A stretch of 64,000 nt of DNA from Valencia hispanica (Eukaryota; Chordata; Actinopteri; Cyprinodontiformes; Valenciidae), in NCBI GenBank assembly GCA_963556495.2, contig OY747705.1, positions 40,293,798 to 40,357,797 on the forward strand. The letters are read 5' to 3'. Below the pieces are notes generated by a model. It saw nothing but the letters and a program-made list of their open reading frames with translations, had not been told where the DNA came from and searched no databases. This document shows positions 1 to 12,249 of the stretch, one piece after another. The number at the start of each line of letters is the position of its first letter. Position 1 is the stretch's first letter. The translations under genes and the position numbers were made by a program.

Positions 1-135
1 TGTTCTTCAGGTGATTAAAGGCCGAATTTGGGGCCGGTAAGTCGTTAGCTGTAGAAGCTGAAGACGTGTGCTTGATCATTCAGTTTTTTGGTCCAAAAAT
101 AATTACTTGAGTTTATTTTCAGCAAGAGAAAGTTA

Positions 136-395
136 TGCCGCGTTCACACCATCCAAAACGTCAATGCCAAGAGCGGCAGGATTACATGTTAAGTCTACGG
201 TAGAGGCCATCAGAGAGCCGCTAGAGTCTCAGTGCCGCTTTATGCGGTTTGGCCGTGTCAACTTTTCAAGCTTTTGCTTCTTTTCAAGCTTCAAAGCAGC
301 AAAAGTGAGAAACGCAGAAGGGCAGCTAGCTGAACTGAGCGTCAACCAATCAGAGCATCTCACTGTAGTGACGTCGCTACATTTCTGGAGCAATT
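136..395 (+). mobile_element. PIF/Harbinger-like MITE, copy A (truncated)
   Basis: Begins with CGCGTTCACACC just after a TTA trinucleotide at 133-135. The next 250 bp align along their length with 14521-14780, sharing the 'gattacatgt..aagtctacgg' block, the 'caacttttcaag' block and 'agagcatctcactgta'. The copy ends near 395 without the downstream MADF-coding part or the right inverted terminus seen in copy B. Reading frames across it are not conserved between the copies, so I do not call a gene. Confidence 0.6.
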
Positions 396-3137
396 ATGTT
401 TATTGAAAATGAACATTGTGACCTGATGGACATAAAAAAATCCTTATCTGTATTTTTTGTGTTAGTAAGTTCCTGTTTCAACATTAATCTTTATCTCCAT
501 CATCTTTCTCCGTCTTGTTGCCATTTGAATTCTTATAAAAAAACAACATGACACAGTTAGAATAACCAAAAGTATTTTCCTTGCTAAATGCCAGAATGAT
601 TTATTTTATTTTATTCATGTAGTATTGCCTTTTGAACTGCTTGACTCAGATCAAATTATTTTACAACATACACACAATATTTACTGGCATCATGGGCCCT
701 TCCTTATGACAGAAATTATGTATCTAAGTCGAGTTTGTAGGCCTCATTGCTCTCACTTGATACTCTTTTTTTCCAATAAAATCAAGGTAATTTGATTCTT
801 TGTTGAAGGTTCTTTGTTTTAAAAAAAGATATATTTTTGCTCTGCTTTTGTATTTTCAATGGAACTGAAATCAAGGATTTGTGATGGAAACATTGTCTCT
901 GTTGTTCTTCAACAGAGTCAATACTGTTTTGTTCTTTGTAAATATTTTTTGTGCTAAGATTTTGGTCCCTGTTGATTTACAAGAACCATTTGAACTCAAT
1001 CTCTTATTTCCTGTTTTATGTGTTAAGGTTTTACATCAATATATCCACCAATACCCCTTTGAAGACAGGCTAATTTTATGTTTAGTACTGTCTACTGTTT
1101 AAAGTCAGAACTACAAGACTTCAACTGCATGTTGTAAAAATCTTCATTTGTACATTTATTCTGCATCTTAACGCCAATGTATGCAAACATGTTTTATGAG
1201 AATACTCTGCAGATATAATGTCTGACCAATCATGGTGGGCCACCTGGACCAAAAATACCAGAATTAGGTTCTTGTCTAAACACAGCCCTGAGTTCGTATA
1301 CTTCCCAGTTGAATTTGGGATCTTCCCTCTTTTTTTCTCCTCATTTAACAGTGGTCATTATTTCAACACGCATCTGCTTTAGTTTCATCAGACTACAAAA
1401 TTTGTTTCCAAAATTAGGATCTTTATACCTGAGTGCATTTGTAAACTGTAATTTGGCTTTCTAAATTGCTTTTGGAGTAATGGCCTTCTGAGTGAGCTTT
1501 CAGCCCATTTCATTACAGGACTGGTTTTACTGTGCATAGTGTCACTCTTACATCAGATTCAGCCAGTATCTTCTTTTGCTATAATTGTGGGATTTTACGT
1601 GCATATTTCTGAGAGAAATATTTGTTATGGGTATTTTTCCTACAGTGTATGTAAACATTTGGTTTCGTCTGTAATTAACACTTTAAAATAGCTGCACTTT
1701 ATAGGAGACCATCCAAAGTTTGTTGTGATTTTCAGTTTGTATTTTGCAACATTCTCCAAAGGTCTCTCCATCTAATCAGTGTGCTCTGTTCTCCCATCTC
1801 TTTATCTGACTGGTACTGTGATTAGATTAACCTTACTGTAAAGAACACATTGATAAATAAGTCTGATTTAACACAATTTACTCAAAAATAATCAGACATA
1901 ATGGTCACCGGCATTGGTTTCTGGAGTGCAGGAAAAAGTACAACCCCTTTGCTATTTTAGCTAAATATACTTTACCTTGTTTCTTTCTAGATTTATTGTT
2001 CAGAAGGAACATATGTAAAACATCAACGTAGAGGTTGTTTCTTTGCCGGCAGCTGTAATAATGTCCAGGTTCTTGACAGGCTGAGACAGTTTGGCCCTAA
2101 GCAGAGCTCCATTTTGCATTAACCTGCTTATCGCTGGATTTTCTCTCCAGGCTTTCAAATACTGAGCAGCTGTGAGCTCTGATAATTGAAACCTGACAGG
2201 AGGATCTGGAGCCCTAATGTGATCATGCACACAAGAAAGCACGTACCCTCTGATACACGCACACAAAGGCACTTATCTCTACAACACAATCATGCTTGCG
2301 CCAAGTGCTTACAGTACACACGTCCCTGCGGCCACATGTCTGGATGTCTGGTTTATTTTTTATCAACATTTGGTTTATAAACAGTAAAGGATAAAAATGA
2401 TCTGAAGAACATAGTTCTGCACCGTCTGATTAGCTGTGCAAGTGTTACATAATCTAAACATTTGATGAATCGAAAGTTCCTTTATTTCAGTAACTCAATT
2501 CACAATGTGCAATGGATCATATGGATTAATTGCACACAGACTGATGTTTCAAACGTTTATTATTTTTAATTATGTGTATTTTTATTAATATTAGAATGTT
2601 ACATCAGACTGATAAAAAGAAAAACATTTTTATAGGGAAATGTGGACTTAATGAAAAGTATGTTTAATAACTTGCTTTAAAGTTGTGATCTTTACAATGT
2701 AATGTTAATCCATATAAATGAGCCTCATTCTAACACATGGATTTTGATTTATTTAGCTATCTAAAGTCACAAGTGAGGATCAACATTGAAGCAGTTGTAC
2801 AGAAATAGGACAGAAAATGCAACAAAATACTGTACATTGCTGGTGAACATGAAAAGAAAGGGAATTTGATACATGTTAGGTATGTTCTATGTGAGAGGTG
2901 TAAGGAGGAGGGGAGTTCTATGGAGATAATTTTACCATGTCAGAAGCATAGATGAACAGTCTGGACTGCAAATGCTTTGCATATAGGAAAAGCAGATCCA
3001 CATGAATTGTGGGCAAGGGATTTGAGTGGGTAGGGGTTCACAGTGAACATTACCCCAAATCTTTCAGATTAATTTGCGACAAGCTGACCTGATATTTTAG
3101 GAATGGGCAGTTAGGCTTCCCAAAGGGCCAAATAAGT
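396..3137. other. AT-rich stretch, no gene recognised
   Basis: Short frames only, with no recognisable domain. An AATAAA lies near 776-781 on the plus strand, so part of this could be 3' UTR of a gene to the left, but no terminal exon is visible. No clear repeat structure seen. Confidence 0.4.
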
Positions 3138-3149
3138 GTGCGATTGCTT

Positions 3150-3570
3150 TTGAGGACCAATCAATCTTTATTTAAAAAGCGCTTTTTGTACAAAATTGCA
3201 TCTCAGAGTGCTTTACAGATTAAAACTACCCCACATAAAACCACATTCCCATCCCTCCCCCACAGAATTAAAAACACGATGACAGTTACACCCTCCTCCC
3301 CCCAAAACCAACCCTCATGCACATACACTTAAAAGCAACAATAAAAAGGACATAGGGCCCAGTACAGATGAACCAGGTAAGGAAACCCCATCAGAGGAGC
3401 CATCTGCACTGGCAGCAGCACATCAACAGCAGCAGCCGAGGCATCGACACAGGGCACCCAGTGGAGGCAAGCGCTACCTGGAGAGCACCCAGACAGCTAC
3501 AGCCGACCACCGCTCCCAAGGCAGAGGGCTCCCAAAGAGGAAACACTGGAAGGAAGATTAAAATAACAGG
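3150..3570. repeat. Degenerate interspersed repeat with LINE/SINE-type tail motif
   Basis: The first 80 bp (aatcaatctttattt ... gagtgctttacag) is the 'caatcaa..ctttattt..gcgctttt..agtgctttaca' module common in fish LINE 3' tails and SINEs; related sequence recurs at 28645-28735 and 53683-53745. The following CA/CAG-rich 350 bp (to 3570) reads open but shows no known domain. Confidence 0.4.
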
Positions 3571-3930
3571 TTAAGATATAAAAATAACTGGGATAAATGT
3601 GATAAGATTAAATAATAAAACTTTGATCAAATTTAATAAATTAAAACATACAAAGCAATTAAACAGACAATAAAAAATAATAATATAATTAGTAACAGTA
3701 ATGGCAGCACTCAATTATTCAAAACGTGGATTTGATAATAAACTCTAAATAAGATTTTGGTCAGTTACTGAATAATAAAAATAATAATAGTTATAATATA
3801 ATAATATTGTACAACATTATTATGTTAATACCATTTTAAACTAGTAAAGCATTTGGAGAGCGCAGACCTCCACCAAGGCAGTTCGGCCCCCCCTAAATCC
3901 GGTTCAACAACAGTGTTGTAGCCTCAGCAG
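3571..3930. other. Very AT-rich spacer
   Basis: Mostly A/T with short TAATA runs. A GC-richer piece at 3850-3895 may be a remnant of an unidentified repeat. No gene seen. Confidence 0.35.
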
Positions 3931-3939
3931 GTCTACCAC

Positions 3940-4170
3940 AGCGCTTTATGTTTGTAGAGAGACATACACCCTTGACAGTTCTTCACTCTATAACATGGCC
4001 ACATAGAAACACACAGGAAAAACAACCACGCATGCAGATGCTCTCTCTGTAACCATAATTTTGAAAAACCAATCAACCTAATATGCATATTTTTGGCCAT
4101 GGGATTCAAGTCTAAGACCTTGTTGATGCAAGACAACACTGCTGCCAATTGTGCCACTGTTCAGCCCATA
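3940..4170 (-). repeat. SINE/RTE-tail repeat, degenerate copy on the minus strand
   Basis: Reverse complement of the family best seen at 9788-10152. It keeps 'ccaatcaacctaatatgcat', 'tttttggccatggga' and a decayed end with 'gccaattgtgccactg'. The middle, which would carry the 'agaacatgcaaactcc' block, is deleted. Confidence 0.5.
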
Positions 4171-4744
4171 CTTAGAAGTCAATTTAATGACAAAACTCTG
4201 CAATGTCTTTTTTCACATGAGCTAAAACAGCTTCCAAAACAGATACGCACATGCCTTGAAGATACAATGTTTTTCAAAATAAGAGCAAGGGGAAGAAAAA
4301 AAGAAAGAAAGAAAAACAAAATAAAAGCCATAAATTTAGATTTGTATGCAGACATAACAATTAATGCCTGCACAAACTCAGATTTTCTATTTAACACCAC
4401 AAGCAGGGAAATATCCTACTGCTTCATCAAATCAATTTTTGATTGGTGAAGAGCGGTACATCTTTTTCCCCGCTTTACGTCACAGTCAACCCCCGTGTTT
4501 TTTTTGTTTTTTTTTAACTAAAAATTCACTGAAACCCAAGCCTCCTTTTTGCTTGAGGAGTGAGCAGGCCCTTCTTTTCAACTGATGGGACGGGGTTTCC
4601 CCGGCTGAACATAGCGTGTGGAAGGATCATGTAATTCCAGCCAGATCCTCCCCAACCCTTCAGGCGCCCCGGCCGGCCAGGAGGAGGCAGTATATAGCGT
4701 CAGGACTAGTATATGTGCATGTTTTTGTGGGAGTAGATCGCATT

Positions 4745-4920
4745 AGCTGCTCAAGGGAACACAGGGAGAACATGAGGAAAACATGGCTCTTTGTGCTGTT
4801 GGGAACAATGGGGTAACAAACACACCTTCAGCACACACAGCGTCCCCGGCAATAATCAAACCCGGGACCTTCTAGCTGTGAGGTGAGCTGTGTTACCAGC
4901 TGCCCCACCATGCTCCCGGC
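4745..4920 (-). repeat. SINE/RTE-tail repeat, partial copy on the minus strand
   Basis: On the minus strand this reads 'ggggcagctggtaacacagc', then 'agaaggtcccgggttt', then 'catgttctccctgtg', in the same order as 9788-9910. The B-box-like 'gggtttgatt' is recognisable. It ends inside the family, so the copy is truncated. Confidence 0.55.
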
Positions 4921-5063
4921 CCCGAGGGCTTGGGTATAAAACCATCTCTCAGACACACTCGCCCGAGGCGAGATTGGAGTTGGAATTGCTAGTTTTGATC
5001 AATTGCGTTTTTCAGGTTATCATTATTATCACTCTAGCATTTAGTCAGCATAGCTAACATACA

Positions 5064-5412
5064 GTTTTGAACGTTAGCCTGTGTTAGCATTACCACTCAG
5101 AGACTAGACTCCTCCTGTCTTCCTCTGCCTTAGCAGTGCCGGCCTCAGGGAGTGCTAACTCAGCGCCCTGAGCCAGCGGCTCAAATTTATACGGCTCGGG
5201 GCCGCTGGGCTCCATAAAGCCTCCCAGTGGATGAGCGGATCTCCTCCGCCATCACCACAGGTAAACTTTTGTGACGACAAAGGAGATCCGCTGGTTTAGG
5301 GCGCTTAGTCAGTGCTGCCCGAGGCTGGCGTTTCTGGTGCTGCTGAGGGAGAGGAAGGCACGATGGGTCCAGTCTCTGAGTGGTAGTGCTAACATAGGCT
5401 AACATTCAAAAC
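5064..5412. repeat. Foldback element: about 115-bp imperfect inverted repeat
   Basis: The left arm starts gttttgaacgttagcctgtg (5064) and pairs with the right arm ending ggctaacattcaaaac (5412). Both arms continue inward through 'taccactcagagact' and 'cttcctct', with a spacer of roughly 110 bp. No coding capacity. A TATA-like ggtataaaacc lies upstream at about 4934. Probably a non-autonomous foldback or MITE-type element of unknown superfamily. Confidence 0.6.
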
Positions 5413-5694
5413 AGATGAACGTCGATCAGATCGATCAGTGGCAAAACTGCCGTCGTTTTGGTCACGCTCCATGTTTCAGTGTCAGATTATGCAAGGTGTC
5501 ACTGTCCTCCTGACCACACCCCCCCGTTCCCCCCTCCTCTCATCCTCCACACTTGGCATTGCCCCTCCATGCCTCCTGGCACTGCCTACTTTGGTAGAAT
5601 TTTTCAAATGTTGTCTGGGGTTCAGTTATGGGAATAAATCACTGCCATTAATCAAGAGCGTATTTTGTCAATTTCAGAGCATTATTTGGTCTTA

Positions 5695-5962
5695 TGCTTT
5701 TCTCCCTCAAAACACTCTGTTCACACTCAAAAAGTTCCTTCTTGCGTTCAAATATGTGTTCTTGCACTTAAATTGACTTCTCTGTGTTGTGTGTGTTTGA
5801 GCTTCAGTCCTCTGTGCTCAAATCTCATCTCTCCGCTTTCAAAACCTGCTCAAGTGGAGGTTTCCAGTGCTCTTCGTATTGAAGCAAAAGAATATTGCCA
5901 AAAGTCCCCCACCCAATAGGAAGCCAGATATGATGTTGACCAATGAGCTCGTCACAGTCTTC
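5695..5962 (+). repeat. Left arm of a long inverted repeat (pairs with 8375-8637)
   Basis: Reads gcttttctccctcaaaaca through 'gcttcagtcctctgtgctca' and 'aaaacctgctcaagtgg' to 'gagctcgtcacagtcttc'. The reverse complement matches 8375-8637 block by block at high identity. The arms point towards each other around an AT microsatellite, as expected for a DNA element with long terminal inverted repeats. Confidence 0.7.
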
Positions 5963-6007
5963 TTTGGGGTGCGCTTGTTTTATTGAAAATTGAAACACAC
6001 ACACATA

Positions 6008-6125
<118 letters not shown>

Positions 6126-6309
6126 GCCACAGATAGGTAGGTTTTGGCTATGAATAATTATAAATAATTGCTTAGGGCAATTATTAATCCGATTAATAAT
6201 TTTATGTAAAAATTACCAAGTTTAAGGGCACCACCTGGATTCTAGGAATACAATCCAGTTACTACACATGTAGGTGAAATAACAACAATGGTTTTCCAAA
6301 AAACAAGAG

Positions 6310-6315
6310 TTTATT
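6310..6315 (-). terminator. LTR polyadenylation signal AATAAA
   Basis: AATAAA on the minus strand within the solo LTR; the equivalent signal in the copy at 43939-45398 is at 45098-45103. Confidence 0.5.
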
Positions 6316-7717
6316 ACAAAAAGAATTCACTTTCAGTTAACATATTTTAATCAACAAACTCACCAAACTAGTAACACACAACTAAACTACTAAGAAAAGA
6401 ATAACGATAATAAAACTCACACTCAGAAGTAAAACAGTAAAAGTGATAAAAATGCACAGAAATAGAAACAACAATAAATTGATAATGATGTCACAGTTCA
6501 GAATGAATATGTTTGCTCAAAAACCAAGGCTTGTATTGAACAGTGTTGGGAATAAAGCTAAGTTAGTTTTAAACTAATTGCGATTAGTTTAAGACTAATC
6601 AGCACATTCTGGTTTGTTTTCAAACCAACAATTCACAATGCAAAGCAGAAGTGAAGAAAAATATTGTTTGGAAGAAGCAATGTTTCATTAAACCATTTGG
6701 TGAATTAGAAATCAACAACCTTTAGATAATTGATTCTATTTAATGGATCGGTCACCGGCGTGATTGATCTAATTTAATATTTAGACTTTATGTTGACGTT
6801 AACGGCAGTACCAATTATGTCGATCTAATTTAGTATTTTGACTTACCAAGAAGGCGGTCTCAAAAATGACTTAAAAGATTAGTTTTAGTGTTTAAACTAT
6901 CCGTTTTAAAGTCGATCTCTATTTTGAATAGTCTTTATTGTTCATGAATAAAATGCCGTCAATGGCGGGCCCACGTGGTTCGCTAGAGCATGTAGCTTAC
7001 AGCTAACTCACGTGGTGCTGCTTAAAGTCGCTCTGGATCATTTATTAAACATCAAACAAAGAACAACTGTCGGATCAAGTAACTCAGGTTGCAGGATATA
7101 AAACGACTTTCCATCGGAAACCTCGAAAATCACAGTTTAAACCTCCAGGCCGACCAGCCTGTTTGTACCCAAACAATAAATGAAATCTTACACAAAGTAA
7201 CAAATCACAGTGAAACAAACAACCCTTAAATCTTGTTTAAACTAACCTAATCTTGCCTTTGCCCAGACAGACCTTATCGAACGGTTAAAGTTCTCCAAGT
7301 CGCTCCGTGGATGATGGGCGACGCTAACACAACGTTAGCCGGCAGGCTAGCAATAGCTGCGGTCGGTTAGCAGCGGTAGGCCGTATGGCTGTTGTAGCAT
7401 AGCAGCCATGGAGCTGGAACGTCGTTGTCCTCTCCCGCTTGCTTAAACAGCGATCAGCTCTACCCTCTTTCACTGAAAGTACCTTAGTCCGCAGCTTCCA
7501 GTACATCGTTCATCTTACATAAGCTCCGTTGGCGGTGGATGTAACGGCTGTAGTCTGGACTCGGCTCTGATTGATCAAGAGTCTTGTTGTCCTTGAAGTG
7601 GGTTCCTCCCAGAGCTCGCGTCTTTTCCCTCGCCAGCGAAGGAAGGATTGGATCTCTCCTGGCGCTGTTTGGCTGAACGCCAGAACTGGAGAGGGCGTGA
7701 AAATATGTGCCGGTGCC

Positions 7718-7725
7718 TTATATAA
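7718..7725 (-). promoter_or_regulatory. LTR TATA box
   Basis: TATATAAG on the minus strand near the 5' end of the solo LTR, about 55 bp inside its start. Consistent with a U3 promoter. Confidence 0.5.
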
Positions 7726-7779
7726 CCTCTGGTCCTCTTCTTCTCCTGTCGGAGCTAGAATGTGGGTTAGCGCCACCCA

Positions 7780-7820
7780 ATATATATATATATATATATA
7801 TACATATATATATGTATATA
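7780..7820. repeat. (AT)n microsatellite, right part
   Basis: TA/TG-interrupted AT repeat on the far side of the solo LTR. It probably formed one tract with 6008-6119 before the LTR inserted. Confidence 0.8.
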
Positions 7821-8374
7821 TAGCGTCACTGATCAAAGCAGCAGAAAAACAACAAGAGCGTTGACATGGAAGAAGCAAGGTTTGTTGCTCTGTTTTCTGT
7901 TTGCTGTTATTAACTGGTTTGCGAGTAACTTATTTTTACAAAGCCGGTTGTTTGGCGACGTCTGCTCATTTCCCTCTGATTTAGCTCGACTTAACCCCAG
8001 AAACAACAAAAACAAAAACAAATGTTCTGACCACCGATCTAGAACAGGGCGATCGTTAGGAAAAACTCCAGAACCTTTTTAAATTATGTATAATATAAAT
8101 ATGTACATAGAAAGAGTGTCAAAAAGGGCCGTTTTGACCCGGAAATATTTAGCACACTGCCAACGGGAGGTAAAAACGTTAAGGGGTTAAATAAAAACTG
8201 CCCCCCCACCCTAGCTAAATTGCCCTGGAGCCGGGTCTGAAACCGAATACAGCCATTGTATAGCCATAAGGCCGTCTCACCATTAAAAATAATTCTTACT
8301 TCAGGTTCCCGATTTCCGTTGTTAGCCATGTTGGCTGACCGTCAGCTGAGTTCCGCTAAGCTGTCAGAAATCGC
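7821..8374. other. Interior of the long inverted-repeat element
   Basis: No protein domain recognised. A 73-codon frame at 7861-8082 starts with a hydrophobic stretch, but nothing else supports it. It lies between the LTR/AT tract and the right inverted arm and is presumably non-autonomous transposon interior. Confidence 0.35.
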
Positions 8375-8637
8375 AAAAGACTGTGACGAGCTCATTGGTC
8401 AGCATCATATCTGGCTTCCTATTGGCTGGGGCACTTTTGGCAGGGTTATTTCACCTCAACACCAAGAGCACAGGAGAAATCCGCGTGAGCAGGTTTTGAA
8501 AGCGCAGAGAAAAGATCTGAGCACAGAGGACTGAAGCTCAAACACAGAGGAGTCAATATAAGTGCAAGAACACATATTTAAATGCAAGAAGGAACTTTTT
8601 TGAGTGTGAACAGTGTTTTGAGGGAGAAAAAGCAAGC
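8375..8637 (-). repeat. Right arm of the long inverted repeat (pairs with 5695-5962)
   Basis: Plus strand runs gactgtgacgagctcattgg to 'tgttttgagggagaaaaagc', the reverse complement of the left arm. Small indels separate the arms, so the element is old. Confidence 0.7.
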
Positions 8638-8971
8638 AATGTTTTCTTTAGTTTTCTTATATTTTTGAAACCCCAGCATTACATCTTTAGATTTCAGAGA
8701 ATAATATTTGGACAATTTGTCAATAATATATCTGTTGATGTCCTACTACCCTGATTTTAAACTTTTAATAACAATGCTTTTTGTTTACTGAGTTTGTGTC
8801 AGTAAATTTTATCCTCAAACTTTAATGTTATGGATTTTATTAATATGGACTTTCTTAAAGACGTTAACTGTTGAATAAAATTCAGACACCAAAAGCAATC
8901 AATGAAACCTAAATGAGCACATCTCAGCACCCAAGAAAGTCAGCTTTTCGTAAGATCACTATTTAAAAGTA

Positions 8972-9004
<33 letters not shown>
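8972..9004. repeat. (AT)n microsatellite
   Basis: Short AT tract. The 780 bp that follow, up to the repeat at 9788, hold nothing I recognise. Confidence 0.8.
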
Positions 9005-9787
9005 TTCTTTTTTTATTTTGCTTATAGCACCCATGGAAAATATTGCTTCTGAAGGTCAATAACAATACTTTGGCTATTGTACTTTTATGTGTAAGCTCTT
9101 TCATTGTTATAGTGTGCCTTTTTGGTATCTTTCCATATAAAAGACAGAAGCAATAAGAGAGATCATAGGAGGTGTTCAAGCAATGTTTAGGGTCTGGGGA
9201 AACGTATCTACCTCTTCACATTTAAACTCAGATAAACATAAACTGATGGTTGAGCAGATCATGAGCTTTCTTAAAAGGCACGTGAATGTTAATCAGACAA
9301 GGAGAGGCAGCTGGGTAAGCTGTAAGCAGTCTGGAGCTGATAACTGGCAGGCGTTAACAGGGAGGCAGACAAACAAAGGACAGCTGGTCGGCAGGTGAGA
9401 CTTGACATGATATGACAAACAACATATCTGCTCTCTGCTCTGTAGAATGTCACTCCACACTGGATAAGATTCACACCTGTGACTATCAAGTATTGACAAG
9501 CAAGATGGAATCAACAGGTTAACCATGAGTCATGCTCTGCACCAAGCAGGAACTGTTCATCACCATGGAAACTGAAACACACTCCTGATTGTGAGTTCTT
9601 TAATGTGCACTATGTTTGTGATTGTGTGATTAACACAATTTTTTTTAAATAATTTTCTGTGAACTATTACACTGATCCTACATAAAGAAAGACAATGCAA
9701 TTTAATTTAAAATCAGCTTACTTAATTTTCTAGATCAAGTACCATAATTCGTATGACTTTATTAATAAGAACCAATATTATTGTTGA

Positions 9788-10152
9788 TGGGTGGCACAGC
9801 AGCGCAGTTGCTAGCACTGTTGCCTTGCAGCAAGAAGGTCCTGGGTTCGAATCCCGGCCTGGGGTCTTTCTGCATGGAGTTTGCATGTTCTCCCTGTGCA
9901 TGTGTGGGTTCTCTCCAGGATTCTCCAGCTTCCTCCCACAGTCCAAAAACATGACTGTTAGGTGAATTGGTTTCTCTAAAATTGCCCTTAGGTATGAGAG
10001 TGTGCGTGTATGGTTGTTTGTCCTGTATGTCTCTGTGTTGCCCTGCGATGGACTGGCAACCTGTCCAGCGGAGACCGCTGGAGATAGGCACCAGCCCCAT
10101 AACCCTTCATTAGGATGGACGGGTATAGAAAATGGATGGATGGATGGATTAT
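9788..10152 (+). repeat. SINE/RTE-tail repeat, best copy, with (GGAT)n end
   Basis: Starts ggtggcacagcagcgcagtt, contains a B-box-like ggttcgaatcc (9845-9855), then 'tttgcatgttctccctgtg', 'ccctgcgatggactgg' and 'ggagataggcacca', and ends in tandem GGAT repeats. This is a very common fish repeat whose tail resembles RTE-type retrotransposon ends. Frames crossing it on both strands are not genes. Pieces of the family recur at 3940-4170, 4745-4920, 46330-46410 and 52159-52215. Confidence 0.75.
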
Positions 10153-11271
10153 TGTTGATCACTCTGGGTGTTGAATTCGTCCAATCCACACCATCTGGTT
10201 TCAATTGCTCCTGAAAACACAAAATAAAAGGAAGATTAGACAGGGTGTCATTCTAAACCTCACTGAGCCCAAAGCCTGGTTGGGTTTCATAATTTAATGT
10301 GATTTTGTAGAGAGATAGGGAAAAACCTTTACCATAAGGGTTTGAAATTCAGGTCTGGATGAAATTATGGGTGAAAGTTTTCAAGTACAAAAAACTTTTA
10401 GTTTTAGTTTAATGTTATGTGTTAGCAAGGGGAATAATGTCAGAAAGAAAACCAAATCCTAACCTCTAAAGAGTTAAACAGCTTTATTTCCATAAACAGA
10501 AAACCAAAGGTAAAACAATGTAAAAATGTAAGAAATGTTATGACACAATTTGAGGACAAAACACTGAATTGCAATAGTGTCGAGAATAATATAGTAGTCA
10601 TAAATATTGGGGGTACGGTCTATATTTGCTTTCCAAAAACACACCTCTGCCCACAAAACATAGAATGGTAGATAGTGTAAGTATCTTTGCAACGGACAAG
10701 ATGTCTTATGCAAAATTGGATATTCATGGATGCAAAAAGCACAACTTCTTTCAGTTGTAATGTTTTAAGATATAATCCTGTTTTAACCTTCCCAAGTTCT
10801 AAATCTAACATCAAGCACTAAGATGGATAGTTTATAATATTTCATTAAACTGAATAAAGACCCACTCCCATCATCTTTTTGAACTATTTAAAAAAAACGC
10901 ATTACTTTATATTATAATCTAAATCACTTTAACACAGCAGCATGCAGCACTGGCTGTTGACCCACAAATAGCTGCTGTAATGCTAACAAACAAGCGGATG
11001 GTTGAATTAGCTCCAGACAGAAAAAAATCAATTTAAAGATACAGGCTGTCCACTTGAAGGTGTAGATTCAGTGCGCTTCAAAGCCAGCCAGTCTACGTCG
11101 AATTGGGAATGGGGTGTTCTACCCGTTAAAAGCCTTTTAGCTGGAGGAGTAGCGTTGTTCTGTGTCTTCTGTGCAAGACTGTTGGACCGAGATAACATCG
11201 GGCTGCCAGGTTCTTCCCCTCTGTGTGTGGTCATCGGTAAAGGCTGCTCCTCCTTCAGCAGCCAGCAGGAA
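10153..11271. other. No gene recognised
   Basis: AT-rich DNA with short unsupported frames. The part at 11040-11271 is less AT-rich but shows no known domain. Confidence 0.35.
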
Positions 11272-12247
11272 ACCAAAAGTAATTACTTCTGTTTTGTTTC
11301 TATTCAGCTGGAGAAAGTTATGACATTGATTTGCATTTACTTAGGGTTTGGATGGGCTCAAAGTCACCTGGTGTCATCGTAATATAAAGCTGAGTATCAT
11401 CTGCATAGTTATGGTAGCTAATCTTATTGGTTGTTATAATCTGGGTTAGTGGGAGCATGTAGATATTAAATAAGAGGGGCCCCAGGATGGAGCCCTGGGG
11501 CACCCCACTTGTGATTTCTGTTTGTTCTGATGAAAAGTTTCCTATTGAAACAAAGAAGTCCCTGTTCTTTACGTAAGACTTGAACCAGCCAAGTACTGTA
11601 CCAGAGAGTCCAACCCAGCTCTCCAGTCGTTCTAGTAATATATAATGATCAACAGTGTCAAATGCTGCACCGAGGTCCAACAGAACCAGCACTGTGGTTC
11701 TACCACAGTCTGTATTTATGCGGATGTCATTGAAAACTTTGACGAGGGCAGTCTCAGTGCTGTGGTGAGCACGAAAACCTGACTGAAAAACATCAAGGCG
11801 GTTGGTCATTGTTAGGAAGCTATTTGACTGCTGAAACACAGCTTTTTTCAATAATTTTACTGATAAATGGAGAATTAGAAATTGGTCTGTAGTTCAGCCT
11901 TAAAATGTTGTCCTGATTATTCTTTTTTAGCAGTGGTTTAATAACTGCTGTTTTTAAAGCCTGGGGGAAGAGACCTGACAGGAGGGATGAGTTCGCTATT
12001 TTAATCAGATCAGACACAATGACAGGGAAAACTTTCTTAAGGAAAGCTGTGGGTAGGATGTCAGGACAGCAGGAGGAGGAGCTTAATTGGTTAATAATTT
12101 CTTCTAGGTTTTTTTGGTTTAATTCATGGAATTCTGACAGTTTTTCTATAATGGTGTTAGCTGGGTATAACACTGGTGGTCGGTTTGGTGCTGCGGTACA
12201 GACCGACCATCTAATTGTTTGAATCTTTTCAGTGAAAAAACTGGCAA
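11272..12247 (-). pseudogene. LINE (L2/Rex1-like) reverse transcriptase fragment
   Basis: Minus-strand copy of the segment 62208-63210 of the LINE at 61.3-63.9 kb. Reading down from 12247 it has the pre-RT linker ([20 protein letters not shown]), the NYRPIS motif, [47 protein letters not shown] and the catalytic YADDTQLY. The frame breaks near 11851, a short internal deletion lies near 11325, and sequences beyond both ends of the segment are missing. Non-functional fragment; in this family the protein copies element RNA into DNA at the target site. Confidence 0.9.
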
Positions 12248-12249
12248 GG

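Noticed and set aside
2000..2272. 90-codon minus-strand frame in a less AT-rich patch
   Set aside because: No domain and no supporting splice or start context. It might be a conserved non-coding element, but that needs a comparison between species.
7861..8082. Small frame with a hydrophobic, signal-like start
   Set aside because: It lies inside the inverted-repeat element and has no other feature of a secreted protein.
9837..9860. Possible tRNA gene because of a B-box-like ggttcgaatcc
   Set aside because: No cloverleaf or A box at the right distance was seen; the motif is part of the SINE-type repeat.
9722..10222. Overlapping frames of up to 166 codons on both strands
   Set aside because: They cover the interspersed repeat at 9788-10152, and this frame is not kept in its other copies.
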